Shown here: one piece after another, positions 17,275 to 26,927 of the stretch
Numbering within the stretch: position 1 is the stretch's first letter
Layout of the letters: every line of letters starts with the position of its first letter
Virus record (IMG/VR): IMGVR_UViG_3300031215_000034
Location: 1-36,840 of that record
DNA: 36,840 bases
Origin: a virus
Direction: 5' to 3' (one strand)
Translations under genes and position numbers: made by a program
The notes under the pieces: generated by a model
What the model saw: only the letters and a program-made list of their open reading frames with translations
The model's database searches: none
Told to the model about the DNA's origin: nothing

Positions 17275-18591
17275 ATGATGCCAAAGAAAACAGCATGAGG
17301 TGTGCAAGTTATTAGGAAAACAAGCCAACAGGCTAAAGAAACAGATGAATTCAAGAACTTTGATGGGTTCATTGAAGCACCGGACTTTAAGAGTTTGGAA
17401 AGACTTTTTGAAGAAAGCTTTTTGGTTCCATGAGTTCTTGAAAAGATTGCATCAAGTGTATGAAGTAAGTTCATCACAGAAAATGAAGATTTGAAAACAA
17501 AGTTGAATTGAATAGATCACGATTTCTTGAATATGGCAAGGGAATTTTTTGGTATTACTTATTTTGAAATAATTAGAAATAAAAAAGGAAATGAAGTGAA
17601 GAGATTAGAACCGGTGATTACAAGTACCGTAAGAAAGCTTAAAAAAGGTTGATACGCACAGAAAGTTTGAACAAAAACAGTATATTTCAATGAATTCATT
17701 GGGAATGATGATGAAAGAAATAAACAAAAAAAGATTTGGGAAGCAACAGGAGTGAAACCAAATGAACTTTCAACAGCAAAAATACCATGATATAATCCAA
17801 AATTGAATGAATTATATGAATTCAAGAATGCAAATATCACTTCAAAGAATTATGGGCATTCAAAATTTGTATCTTCAATAGATCAGATTTTATTACTTTC
17901 TTCAATAGATGTGTATTTCTTAAACTTATTCAACAACGGTTGGATGAAAGTTTCTGTTATATCACCAAAGGATGCAAAAACAAAGCTTACAGTTACTTGA
18001 AAGAAAGTATTACAAACATTTCTTCAAAACAACATGAATGGGGTGCCAAATGCGTGAACACACGCACTTATTGATGTTGCAATAGAGAAAACAGATTTAA
18101 GTGATGATGTTGATACAAAGGCATTCAATGACAAAACAGAAGAGTTGTTGAAGAAAATAGCAATTGGGTTGAATATACCGTATGAAATACTTTTGGCGGT
18201 GGTATGAAATAAAAACACATCAACACAGGCATTGGAAAATTTCAATAATCATAAAGTGCTACCAATTCAATGAAGAAACTTGAAAGATTTTAAGAAAATA
18301 TTTGAGTGAGTAGAGGGGATTGATGATTTAGAGTATGAAGAGATTGATTTGAAAGATCAACTTGAAGAAATGAAAGTTGTTACTTGATATGTGAAACACG
18401 GTACAATATCACAAGAGCAAGCGAGAGAAAGGGCATGATGGGATGAACCAAGTGATGGTGATACTTTCTATACATGAACGCTTACAGATGATGAAGATGA
18501 AATAAAGGTGGATGAATGAGAAACAAGCCCATCAGAAAGCATTGAAAAGATTTTTAAAACTATTGAAAAAGATGTTAGAGAAAATTTATAA
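17275..18591 (+). CDS. Portal protein
   Basis: 438 aa. It resembles HK97-type portals (phage portal family): FLVPGVLEKIASSVGSKF near the N terminus, IDQILLLSSIDVYFLNLFNN in the middle, and LLKKIAIGLNIPYEILLAVV then GNKNTSTQALENFNN, a typical stem/clip sequence. A second in-frame ATG at 17278 is equally possible as start. Acidic C terminus. Forms the dodecameric DNA gate and packaging motor seat. The MuF gene starts 20 nt before its end. Confidence 0.88.
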
Positions 18592-20212
18592 GGAGAAAAT
18601 AAAAAAAACACTTCAAAAGGTTTTTGATTTATGATGAAGTGAGCTTGTAGCAATACAGGGTGATTTTTCAGATGCTATTGAAAAGATATTTGAAAGGATT
18701 TACAATGAAGCTTTGAAGAAAATTGAAAGCAATGTTGAAGTTAAAATGAATGATGCATTACTTGAAAATATAGCAAAGACGGTTGAAGAAGATGATATTT
18801 CAACATATAAAAAATACTTTGAAGATAGTTTTAGTATTGGATCAACAAAGCTTGATGCTTCAATTTGAAAGGAACCATGAGTGCAAGTTAAACTTGGTGT
18901 TAAACAGCAAGATGCAGTTGATTATGCACAGTCTTTTGCTTGAACCAAGATACAAGGTATTGATGATTATACTACAACACGCATTAATAAACTTGTGAGT
19001 GATGGGATTGAAAAATGATGGGGTTACAACAGGATTGCAAAAGAGTTGAAAAATGATTATGCTTTTTGAACATACCGTGCAAATCTCATAGCATCGCAAG
19101 AGGTTGGTGAAAGTTACTTGAATTGAAAAGATGTACAATTTAAGAGATACCGCAAAGAATATGGTGTGGATGGTTGGAAGCAATGGCAAAGCCACCGTGA
19201 TGCAGTCACAACACCGTGATGTATGCATAATGATTTTCAATGATGGATACCATACAGCCAAGATTTTGAAAGTGAATGAAACAAAGACAAGCCAACAAGA
19301 TTTATAGGGTGCAGATGTAATTTAAAAACAAAATTATTCAATCTTGATGAACAAGAGAGATTGACCGTTGATAATGAACCGGAGTTTTTGAAAGAACAAG
19401 GTATTACACTTGAAGATAAATGATTTACAGATGGTATAAAACCCAAGAATTACAACAAGCTTTCAACACTAAGTGTTCCGGCATCATATTTTAATGAAAT
19501 TTGAATGCCAAGTGAGTTCATAGGAAAATGAAGAGGGTTTTACAGAAAAAGTGTTGATGGATCAACAACAGTTGTGAACATTGGTAAAAGAACAGCAAGT
19601 GAGGTTGAAAAGAAGTTTACAGAAGCACATGAAGTTGGGCATTTCTTCTTTGAAGAGAAGATATTGAAAGATAGTGAAAAGCTTGAAAAATTCTTATGAA
19701 CATTCAAATCATCATTTGATGAATTACAAGAACTTACAAAAGATAAAACATTTTACAAGATAGCAACAGCGAAGTATACGAATGCTACAGCAAAGTTGAT
19801 TAAAGAAAATGTTGATGATATTGCAAGCCTTGCATCATATAAGGTTTCAACAGCAACCAAGAAAGTCAAAAGAAGATGAAGAACATATGAAGTGCAATAT
19901 GATGAAGTCACAGAAAGATTTAAAGAAGAAGTTGGTGCATTTCAAGATACTATTGGTGCATTAACAAAACAAAAGCTTGGTGCATGACATAGTTATTGAT
20001 ATTATACAAGCCAAGCATCTTTAAATAAAGAATTGCTTGTGTGAACATCTATGTTTTGAAGTGAATACAATGTAACAAGAATGCAAGCACATGAATTTTT
20101 TGCACACTTGAATGAAACGCACTTTTTGGATAATAAAGTATTGAAAGCAATGATGCCAAAGACATATGAAGCCATGAAAAGCTTTTATGAAGAAAATTGA
20201 TTTAGTTTTTAA
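18572..20212 (+). CDS. MuF head protein fused to a zinc metallopeptidase-like domain
   Basis: 546 aa, longer than a simple MuF protein. Residues about 160-260 carry the Mu gpF-like minor head pattern: ANLIASQEVGESYLNGKDVQ, a WKQWQSHRDAVTTPGC stretch, then GCRCNL. The second half has HEVGH at 353-357, the HExxH zinc motif, in FTEAHEVGHFFFEEK, and a later HEFFAH at 507-512 that may give the third ligand. MuF-effector fusions of this kind are known in phages and may be injected with DNA. Protease activity here is inferred from the motif only. Confidence 0.82.
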
Positions 20213-20221
20213 CATATTGTT

Positions 20222-20479
20222 ATGATTAGTATAGAAAATATTGTTGAAAAATATGAAGATATGTACGGTGATGAAGCAACAACATGAGTATTCACACCAA
20301 TATTTGAATGATTAAAGTTCAAAGAGAAGTTTGAAATTTTGGAAAAAGCATGATGAAGAAATATTGATGTTGAATATGATGATGAATTGATTGATGGGTG
20401 AAAGCTTGTGTATTCATGAGAAAAAGACAAAACATTTGATTTTCTTGAATTATTAAAAGACATTGAAACAGAAGATTAA
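20222..20479 (+). CDS. Hypothetical acidic protein (85 aa)
   Basis: 85 aa, acidic, two halves (ENIVEKYEDMYGDEATTG; FDFLELLKDIETED). Its last codons contain the AAAGACATTGAAACA motif, so the coding sequence and the late promoter-like element overlap. Unrecognised. Confidence 0.62.
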
Positions 20480-20490
20480 AACTATATAGT
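20456..20490 (+). promoter_or_regulatory. Late promoter-like motif, copy 2 (protease)
   Basis: AAAGACATTGAAACA with TTGAAA at 20463-20468, 16-nt spacer, TATAGT at 20485-20490. The hexamer is within the 10-bp palindrome ACTATATAGT (20481-20490). Located 29 nt before the prohead protease ATG. Confidence 0.55.
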
Positions 20491-20519
20491 GGCTATATTA
20501 TCAGTAAACAGGAATTTCA

Positions 20520-20903
20520 ATGGCAAATTTACAAATTATCAAGAAAGAAGCGAGTTTTAACACCATTCTTTTTGTTGCATTAGAGCCGGATAAAGAAGAT
20601 ATAAATGGTGACTTGATTAGTGAACTTGAAATTACTAAAACAGCACATGAATTTATGTTGAATATTCAAGAAAAGGTGGTTGATATAGATCACAAAGCAG
20701 AAGATAAAGTGGATGATGAAGATGCAAAGTTTGTTGAAAGCTATATTGCACCGGTTGATATATTACTTGAAAACGGTGAAACAATACCGGCATGATCTTG
20801 GATTATTTGAATGAAGTTTACACAAGTAATATTTGATGCGTTTGTGAATGGTGATTTTGTTTGAATATCTATTGAATGAGAGTGATACAGAATTGATGTA
20901 TAA
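20520..20903 (+). CDS. XkdF-like prohead protease
   Basis: 127 aa. The pattern matches the XkdF family of putative phage serine proteases: VALEPDKEDINGDLISELEI, AHEFMLNIQEKVVDIDHKAE, AKFVESYIAPVDILLENGE, IPAGSWIIGMKFT and a final GDFVGISIEGEG. The His in DIDHKA and the Ser in FVESYIA are the likely catalytic residues by family comparison. Matures the prohead or scaffold. Position before scaffold and capsid genes agrees. Confidence 0.82.
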
Positions 20904-20925
20904 TATTTATATAAAATTATTTAAG

Positions 20926-21138
20926 ATGGCAAAAAGTATTAAAGATATGGTGGTTTGAAATATAACACTTGTTACAAGTAACGAAACACCAGCAGTTGAA
21001 AAGGCTACAACAAAGTTTTCTATTTTCAAAACAGTTGCAAAGATGTGTTGAAAAGAGACTATTACGAAAACACAGAAAGAAGAGTTAAAGAAAATTGCAA
21101 CAAATTTAGAAAAGACATTGAAAAAGTGTTGAGAATAG
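20926..21138 (+). CDS. Small hypothetical protein (70 aa)
   Basis: 70 aa, basic, Thr/Lys-rich, with two Cys (AKMCGKE, LKKCGE). The C-terminal helix TKTQKEELKKIATNLEKTLK is probably coiled. The codons for EKTLK form the AAAGACATTGAAAAA motif upstream of the scaffold gene. Unrecognised. Confidence 0.6.
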
Positions 21139-21145
21139 ACACAAT
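21111..21145 (+). promoter_or_regulatory. Late promoter-like motif, copy 3 (scaffold)
   Basis: AAAGACATTGAAAAA with TTGAAA at 21118-21123, 16-nt spacer, CACAAT at 21140-21145. It lies in the end of the preceding gene and 46 nt before the scaffold ATG. Since it is coding, its resemblance could be chance. Confidence 0.35.
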
Positions 21146-21190
21146 GCATTTGTTGTAAAACATATATTTTATATTAATTACCTACTTTTT

Positions 21191-21685
21191 ATGAGTTTGA
21201 AAGAAAAGATAAAAAAGGTTGCACAACTTCAAAAAGAGAGTGCGGAACTTCTTTGAGAGGAAAAAACAACAGAAGCAATTGCAAAAATGACGGAAGCTTC
21301 ACAGCTTACAGATGAAATTGCAGATGAAGCAAAAGAAGAGGATGTTGAAACAACGAAAGTTGAAACAACGGATGCAGAAAAAGAAGCAATTGAAAAAACA
21401 GCCAAAGAAACAATCAAGAAATATGCAGATGCATATATTAGTGGTTCAGATTTTGCGGATGTTTTAAAACAAATTTTTGAAGCATCACAAATGTTTAAAG
21501 ATATGGAAAGTATCACAAAAACACTTGAGAAACTAGATTTTGAAAAAGTTATGGATGCAGTAGAGGTGATTGAAAAGATTGCAGATGAAGAAAGTGGTTC
21601 AACTTCTGTTGATCCATGAAAGGAGACAATCGAGAAAACGGAAAAACAAAAGGATGAAGAGATTTGGGATGATTTGGGGCTTTAG
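21191..21685 (+). CDS. Putative scaffold protein
   Basis: 164 aa, highly acidic and helical (AKMTEASQLTDEIADEAKEE; LEKLDFEKVMDAVEVIEK), of the size and composition of phage scaffolds, and placed between prohead protease and major capsid protein. Assigned from position and composition, not from a conserved motif. Ends with WDDLGL, TAG stop. Confidence 0.7.
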
Positions 21686-21716
21686 TTTTATATTATATTT
21701 TTAAAAATTTCTTATT

Positions 21717-22880
21717 ATGAGCATAAAAGAGAAGATCAAAAAAGCTTTTGATACGGGAACAGCTAATAGCGAGCTTGTTCACCTAAATCCGACACAAGCG
21801 GATAAATTCATTGATTACATTGTTGATGAAAGTAAAATCATGCAAGATGCAAATGTTGTAAGAATGACTACACCAACAAAGAAAGTTGCAGAAATTGATA
21901 TTAATGATGATATTTTTGTTCCATGAGTACATGCAACAGAAGTTGATGAAACCATTAAAGCAAGTGCAATGAAAAAAGAACTTGTTTCAAAAGAGATTGT
22001 TTGAATGGTTACCATTTTTGACAATGAACTTGATGATAATATTGAATGAAATGCATTCAAAGATCATCTTATGAGAATGATTGCTAAAAAAGGAGCAACA
22101 CAGCTTGAAAAAGTTGGTATGTATGCTAAAAAAGTTGATGCACCGGTTTCACTTATGGGAATGTTTGATGGGTTCATTACTCAAATCAAGAAAAACGGTG
22201 GTTCTGTACTAGATGCAACAGATACAAATATTTTTGCAGATAGGTATATTGATAGAACAAAAATGAGTAAACTCTACAAATCAGTTGAAGAAAAATACCG
22301 TGAGCTTATAGATGTTCTCTATGTACCATGAAACATAATGTTAGATTATGAAGATAAATACCTAGAGGGTAACACTAGAGTTCCAACGGATCGACTTGGT
22401 AAACTAGGATTTACAGAAGCCAACATTATTGGTAGATCAAGAGCAGTTCCAAAAACATCATGATTTGCAACAGAACTTTCTTCGGATGTTACAGCCGGAG
22501 ACACAACAGCAGATGTTGATAGTGCAACAGGTATTACAGCCGGAGCAAGTATTGCTTTTGCACTTGATAATGGACAAGAGCATATTACAAAGGTTGTAAG
22601 TGTATCAACAAATACTATCACAGTAGCGGATGCGTTCACATACGATATTGATAGTTCAAGTGCAACAATAAATAAAGTTGTTGAAGTTCTTACAGATGCG
22701 GTTGATGTACTTATTATGGCAAAAAACAACATGCTATACGGTATTCAAAAAGACATCACAATAGAGCCGGAAAGAAAAGCAAGACTTAGAGCAACACACT
22801 TTATCTTCACAGCAAGAATTGATGTATTACTTCTAAACCCAAATCTTTGTGCATTACTAGAGGGTGTAAAATCTCGATAG
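21717..22880 (+). CDS. Major capsid protein
   Basis: 387 aa. HK97-fold-type layout: an N-terminal arm, then VRMTTPTKKVAEIDINDDIF, ELVSKEIVGMVTIFDNELDD, and a C-terminal domain ending ATHFIFTARIDVLLLNPNLC then ALLEGVKSR. An insertion of about 60 residues rich in Thr/Ala (SSDVTAGDTTADVDSATG then ITAGASIAFALDNGQEHITK) looks like a surface beta domain. Only 5 of about 22 glycines are TGA. CTC, CTA, CGT and GGA codons are more common than in neighbours, as expected for a highly expressed gene. Confidence 0.87.
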
Positions 22881-22882
22881 TC

Positions 22883-22919
22883 TAAAAGACATTGCAACAA
22901 GTTATAAAATAGATACTGT
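22883..22919 (+). promoter_or_regulatory. Late promoter-like motif, copy 4 (after capsid gene)
   Basis: AAAAGACATTGCAACA with TTGCAA at 22892-22897, 16-nt spacer, TACTGT at 22914-22919. The predicted start at about 22926 falls at the 3' arm of the hairpin 22906-22935. Confidence 0.45.
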
Positions 22920-22942
22920 AAAAGGTGTCTATTTTATTTTTA
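22906..22942 (+). terminator. Terminator after major capsid gene
   Basis: 11-bp stem (22906-22916 with 22925-22935, one G-U) with an 8-nt loop, followed by ATTTTTATT. Ends the scaffold-capsid transcript. Overlaps the promoter-like motif at 22883-22919. Confidence 0.75.
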
Positions 22943-22956
22943 TTATTACACATATT

Positions 22957-23598
22957 ATGCCAAAGAATACGACAAAAAAAGCAACGAAAACTAAAAATGT
23001 TGCAAAAAAAGGTGAAGAAAAAACACCAAAAACATTAAAAATGATTAATGCTTGAAACATCATATATAACGGTATAAGACCGGATGAAACAATAAACATC
23101 ACACCGGAGTATAGAAAGAAATATGAAGCCAAAGGATTTTGTTTAATTGATGATTATGCAAAGAGAATAAAAAGCAGAAATGATGCTAAAATTAAAGCAG
23201 ATGTGGATGTTCTACAAGCAGAAGAGGATAAGAAAGAAGAGCAAAGAAGAATTAAAGCAGAACAGAAAAAGCTAGATGGTGAAGCACAGAAAAGAAAAGA
23301 GCTTGGTGAAGATGAAGTTGAAGAGGATGATGAAATTGAAGAAGAAGAGTTTGATGATGAAGAAGATGAAGAGGATGAAACAGATGAAGAAGAGGTTGAA
23401 GAGGATGGTGAAGAAGAAACGGATGAAGAGGATCAAGAAGATGAAGAAGAGGTTGAAGAAGAAGTTGAAATTGACTTAGAAAATGGAACAATTCAAGATT
23501 TTAAAGCATTTGCAAAAGAATTTGATATTAAAGTTACTTGAAGAGCAAAAGAGGATTATAAGAAAGCAATTGAAGCTTATATTGAGAAACAAAAATAA
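22957..23598 (+). CDS. Acidic protein with SAP/HeH-like C terminus
   Basis: 213 aa. A basic Lys/Thr N terminus and a short beta domain (LKMINAGNIIYNGIRPDETI). Then comes an extreme acidic stretch of about 60 Glu/Asp residues (about residues 120-165). The C-terminal 35-residue helix-extended-helix module (TIQDFKAFAKEFDIKVTGRA then KEDYKKAIEAYI) is like SAP/HeH domains found in phage head-tail proteins. Probably a capsid- or connector-associated protein; the exact role is unknown. Confidence 0.72.
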
Positions 23599-23619
23599 TA
23601 TTTAATTTCAGAAAAAGGG

Positions 23620-24186
23620 ATGGAATACACAACACTTGAAAATCTCAAAGAGTATCTTTGAATTGAAACAACAGATAATTCAAAAGATGCTTTGCTTTGA
23701 AGATTAATAAAAACCGTCACAAAACAGTTTGATAAATATTTGGGTTTTTCATTATGAGAAAATACATATAAGCAATACTTGAGTTCATACGGTGAATTCA
23801 TTGTGGTTGATTATTTACCGGTTGGTAAAATTATTACAATGAAAGAAAGCAATCCCACCGGTGCAAGTTTATCAAAAGATAGGATTGATGAATGAATAAT
23901 TTATTTATCACGATACTTTGAATGAACTGTATACATAGAATACAAAGCATGATACACAAGGCTTGATGATATTGCAGATGTTGAACAGGCTTGTTTGGAA
24001 ATATGCACATTAACTTACAATGACAACCCAAATAGCGGTGCGGAAACAAATGTAAAATCAAAAAAGATTGAAACATTATCAAAAACTTTCTTTTCAAAAT
24101 GAGAAATGCAATGATGAATTCAAATGAACTTCCGTGAAGTTTTAGATAACTACAAACCAAACATTTATAATCCTTTAAGAATATAG
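23620..24186 (+). CDS. Head-tail connector (gp6-like adaptor)
   Basis: 188 aa. N-terminal helical part YTTLENLKEYLGIETTDNSK, ALLGRLIKTVTKQFDKYLGF, and the segment EGTVYIEYKAGYTRLDDIAD then VEQACLEICTLTY are typical of gp6/gp15-type connectors that bind below the portal. Placement right after capsid genes supports it. TAG stop. Confidence 0.78.
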
Positions 24187-24187
24187 T

Positions 24188-24577
24188 ATGGCAAAAAGTC
24201 TTTTAAGTAGCTTCACAGATGATTTCAATGCAGTAATAGAGGTGAAACAATCAACAAGTGGAAAGAACAGCATATGAGAGAAAACAGCGACATTTAACAC
24301 CATTGCAACCGGTATTAAATGCCTACTTCTTAGAAATTCACAAAAACCGTATGACATGTTCGCATGAAATATGGTTGAATTTGTGAAAACATCACATAAA
24401 GCAAGGCTTGAAAAAGGGGTTGTGATTAAAGAATGAGATGTTATTGAAGATGCAAATGCAGTTGAATATGAAGTGAAGTTTGTGGAATTATCACCATGAT
24501 TTGGTGGTGAACCGGATCACATGCTATTATTTATTGATAGGATTAAAAATGAGTGAAGTAAAACTTGATGAAGCTAA
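24188..24577 (+). CDS. Putative head closure protein
   Basis: 129 aa, one base after the connector. Beta-rich: TATFNTIATGIKCLLLRNSQ, GNMVEFVKTSHKARLEKGVV, IKEGDVIEDANAVEYEVKFV, resembling head-tail stopper proteins (small barrel with 'kA.l.....i..gD.i......Y.V'). Overlaps the next gene by 29 nt. Assignment from position and pattern. Confidence 0.65.
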
Positions 24578-24914
24578 GATTGAAAGGGCAATGAGGGGCG
24601 GGCTTTTGCATGTTGTGGAGCTTGCAACAAATAATATTGCAGATATTACACCACGAGATAATGCGAGAATGCCAAAAGACCCATCACAAAGTGTTACTTG
24701 AAACTTAAAGAGATCAATTTGATTTGAAGAAATTAGTGATTTTGAATTTGAAATTTGAGTAGCACAAGATGATGATGCAGAAAACTATGCATGACATGTG
24801 GAGTTTGGAACACCAAATATGGAAGCAAGAAGTTATTTAAGAAAGGGGATTATTGATAGTGCAGAACAGATGACAACGGAGTATGCACAGGTAGTTCAAT
24901 TACTTCTTAGATAA
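24549..24914 (+). CDS. HK97 gp10-like tail component
   Basis: 121 aa. Pattern of the HK97 gp10 / tail completion family: ITPRDNARMPKDPSQSVTGN then LKRSIGFEE, and YAGHVEFGTPNMEARSYLRK at the end (compare Y....E.GT..m.a.PFl..a). Connects head and tail. The GHVEFGT glycine is TGA. Confidence 0.8.
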
Positions 24915-24948
24915 AAGACATTGAAAACAATACTTAAAAAGTAATAAT
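24914..24948 (+). promoter_or_regulatory. Late promoter-like motif, copy 5
   Basis: AAAAGACATTGAAAACA with TTGAAA at 24921-24926, 16-nt spacer, AATAAT at 24943-24948. Begins at the stop codon of the gp10-like gene. Precedes the tail terminator gene by about 10 nt after the hexamer. Confidence 0.45.
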
Positions 24949-24956
24949 ACAAATAC

Positions 24957-25337
24957 ATGGTTGATTTATTAGAATTTATATATGATGAATTATTATTGGT
25001 TGATTGATTAAACGATTTTGTTTGAACAAGAATATCATATGGTAAATCAGATGCAGAAAATGTGCAATCACCATTGGTTATTTATAAGGAAATTTCAAAT
25101 GCTAAGATTGATTTCAAAGGCACTAGAAATGACTATTTCCAAATTAGTATTTGGTGAAAAAGCGGGTTAGAGAATGATAAAATAAAGGCATTATTGGTGA
25201 AGCACTTTCACATGTTGAAGAAAGCACCGGTGAAGAATGTGAATGTTAAAATCATAAATAATACACCTTACAACAAGGAATTATGAATGTATTGAACACA
25301 TCTTACAATTCACATAAAGCTACAAGATAGTTTATAA
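24957..25337 (+). CDS. Putative tail terminator/completion protein
   Basis: 126 aa. LLEFIYDELLLVDGLNDFVG, QSPLVIYKEISNAKIDFKGT, YFQISIWGKSGLENDKIKAL and a final beta strand (WGMYGTHLTIHIKLQD-like) follow the tail terminator layout (two helices and a mixed sheet). Situated between gp10-like and tail tube genes, as in other siphophages. Confidence 0.7.
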
Positions 25338-25338
25338 T
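25309..25338 (+). promoter_or_regulatory. Possible promoter before tail tube gene
   Basis: TTCACA (25309-25314), 18-nt spacer, perfect TATAAT (25333-25338), ending 18 nt before the tube ATG. It is not of the AAGACATTGAAA class. Confidence 0.35.
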
Positions 25339-25355
25339 TATAATTTTTTCTTATT

Positions 25356-26120
25356 ATGCAAAGCACAGTACAAAGGCAAAATGCAGTTAGATTTGGGAGT
25401 GGAACCCTTATGGTTTCACCGGATAATGGTGTTACATGGATTAACTTGGGTGCATTAACGGAATGAAAATTGATGGTTGAAAAGATCATTAAAGAAAGGG
25501 TGTTTGATAATGCAAAAATGGAACCAAAAATTAAAATTGGTGAAGTAATACTTTCTTGTAATTTACAAGAACTTGCACTTGATAAAATGCAAACAATTGA
25601 TGGTTTTGCAAACTATTCAACAGTTGATGGAACAGAACAAACCGTAACAGGTGAAGCACATGGTGTTGGATGGGTTGTTGGTGAACCGTTCAAACTCAAA
25701 AACAGTAATGGTGATGGAACAGAAAATGGTTCTGTTGTTATGAAAGAAAATGGTACAGCACTTGTGGATGGTACGGATTATGAAGTATACATACACAACG
25801 GTGAAACATTTATACTACCGCTTACAGCACAAACAGGTGCAATAACTGGTGATTATACATACACACCGCTTGAGAGAAAAGAACAAATCTTTTCAGATAT
25901 CAACAAATTCATGGCTTTAAATCAATTTAAGTTTGTGAATGAAGATGAAGATGGAAAAGAATTTGGTATTGAATTTTATAGAGGTTACAATAGGGCGGGT
26001 GTTGAAATGACATTTCAACCGGATGAATGAGAAGAGAACATGAGTTGTGCAATTGAAATTAAAGCTTTCCCAACATCAGATAATAAACTATACAGGTTAT
26101 TTGATGAACAGGATGTATAA
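25356..26120 (+). CDS. Major tail tube protein
   Basis: 254 aa. N terminus GSGTLMVSPDNGVTWINLGA and KIKIGEVILSCNLQELALDK are typical tube starts. Inside is an inserted repeat-like segment with DGTEQTVTGEAHGVGWVVGE and GTALVDGTDYEVYIHNGETF then TGDYTYTP (a sugar/bulb-like beta module seen in tube proteins). The C-terminal part EFGIEFYRGYNRAGVEMTFQ completes the fold. Forms the tail tube. Only 2 of 25 glycines are TGA, the lowest share among genes I counted. Confidence 0.83.
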
Positions 26121-26152
26121 GACATTGAAACATTTTACAAAAAAACTATTCT
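26119..26152 (+). promoter_or_regulatory. Late promoter-like motif, copy 6 (after tail tube)
   Basis: TAAGACATTGAAACATTT with TTGAAA at 26125-26130, 16-nt spacer, TATTCT at 26147-26152. The predicted start at about 26159 is the first base of the terminator's 3' arm. Confidence 0.5.
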
Positions 26153-26175
26153 TAGATTTAAGAATAGTTTTTTTA
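26139..26175 (+). terminator. Terminator after tail tube gene
   Basis: Perfect 16-bp stem (26139-26154 with 26159-26174), GATT loop, 3' arm itself ending in seven Ts. The stem is preceded by seven As, so it could act in both directions. Confidence 0.85.
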
Positions 26176-26185
26176 TTGTAAAAAT

Positions 26186-26485
26186 ATGCAAATATATGAT
26201 CTTGATGTAAATGAAAAACCGGATGTGGTGATTGTAGGCGGTGTGAAGTATGAGATTTGAGATATACCACCAAGTATTTATGCAAAGATACAGAAAATTT
26301 CAACAAAGATTACAACGGATGAATATTTCATGAATAAATGGAAAGATATTATTGAAGAGCTTTTGAAAATTAGAAATAAAGATGTGAATATAAAATATAT
26401 CAACACAACACACATTTTAAAAATAATAGAAATTATTACACATAAAATTAGAAATCAAGATGATTACAAACAGGAAAAAATATAA
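26186..26485 (+). CDS. Tail assembly chaperone-like protein (gpG position)
   Basis: 99 aa. VNEKPDVVIVGGVKYEIGDI, PPSIYAKIQKISTKI and a helical remainder fit the small tail chaperones encoded between tube and tape measure genes. Overlaps the next gene by 26 nt in the +1 frame. By position it corresponds to lambda gpG; sequence support is weak. Confidence 0.65.
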
Positions 26486-26924
26486 GTTTAAATACTTTGA
26501 TAAATTTATTGAAGTACAAGATATTACAGTTTGACAATATGTACGATTTTTAGAGGGTGATGAAACAGTAATGGGTGAATTATTTTGACAAGATGCACAA
26601 TTAATGTGTAAAAGGCAATTAGAGAATGCTTTGAAAATACTTTTGGGATGATATGAAGCAAACGAGCTTAAAGAAAGGCTATGAAGCAATAAAGCGGTTT
26701 CATGAGATAAAATTGACCCGGAACACTTTTTTATACTAGAATGAAAGATGATGTTGGCTTTACATCAATCAAGAACAGAAATAAGGAGTTGGGAATATTT
26801 ATATTTTGCAAAAATGAATTCATGAATGTGAGTTATTACATGAGGTGAAAGCTATGATGATTTCAAGAATTGACACAAGCCGGATAAAAAATGAATAAAT
26901 AATGCATTATCAACTAAAAAATAA
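26460..26924 (+). CDS. Second tail chaperone-like protein (gpT position)
   Basis: 154 aa from an ATG inside the end of the previous gene. QDITVGQYVRFLEGDETVMG and a long helical C-terminal half with aromatic residues (EIRSWEYLYFAKMNSGMGVI). Very rich in TGA glycines. The overlap contains a run of six As. It may be made separately or as a frameshift fusion with the preceding gene. Ends 3 nt before the tape measure start. Confidence 0.65.
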
Positions 26925-26927
26925 AAC

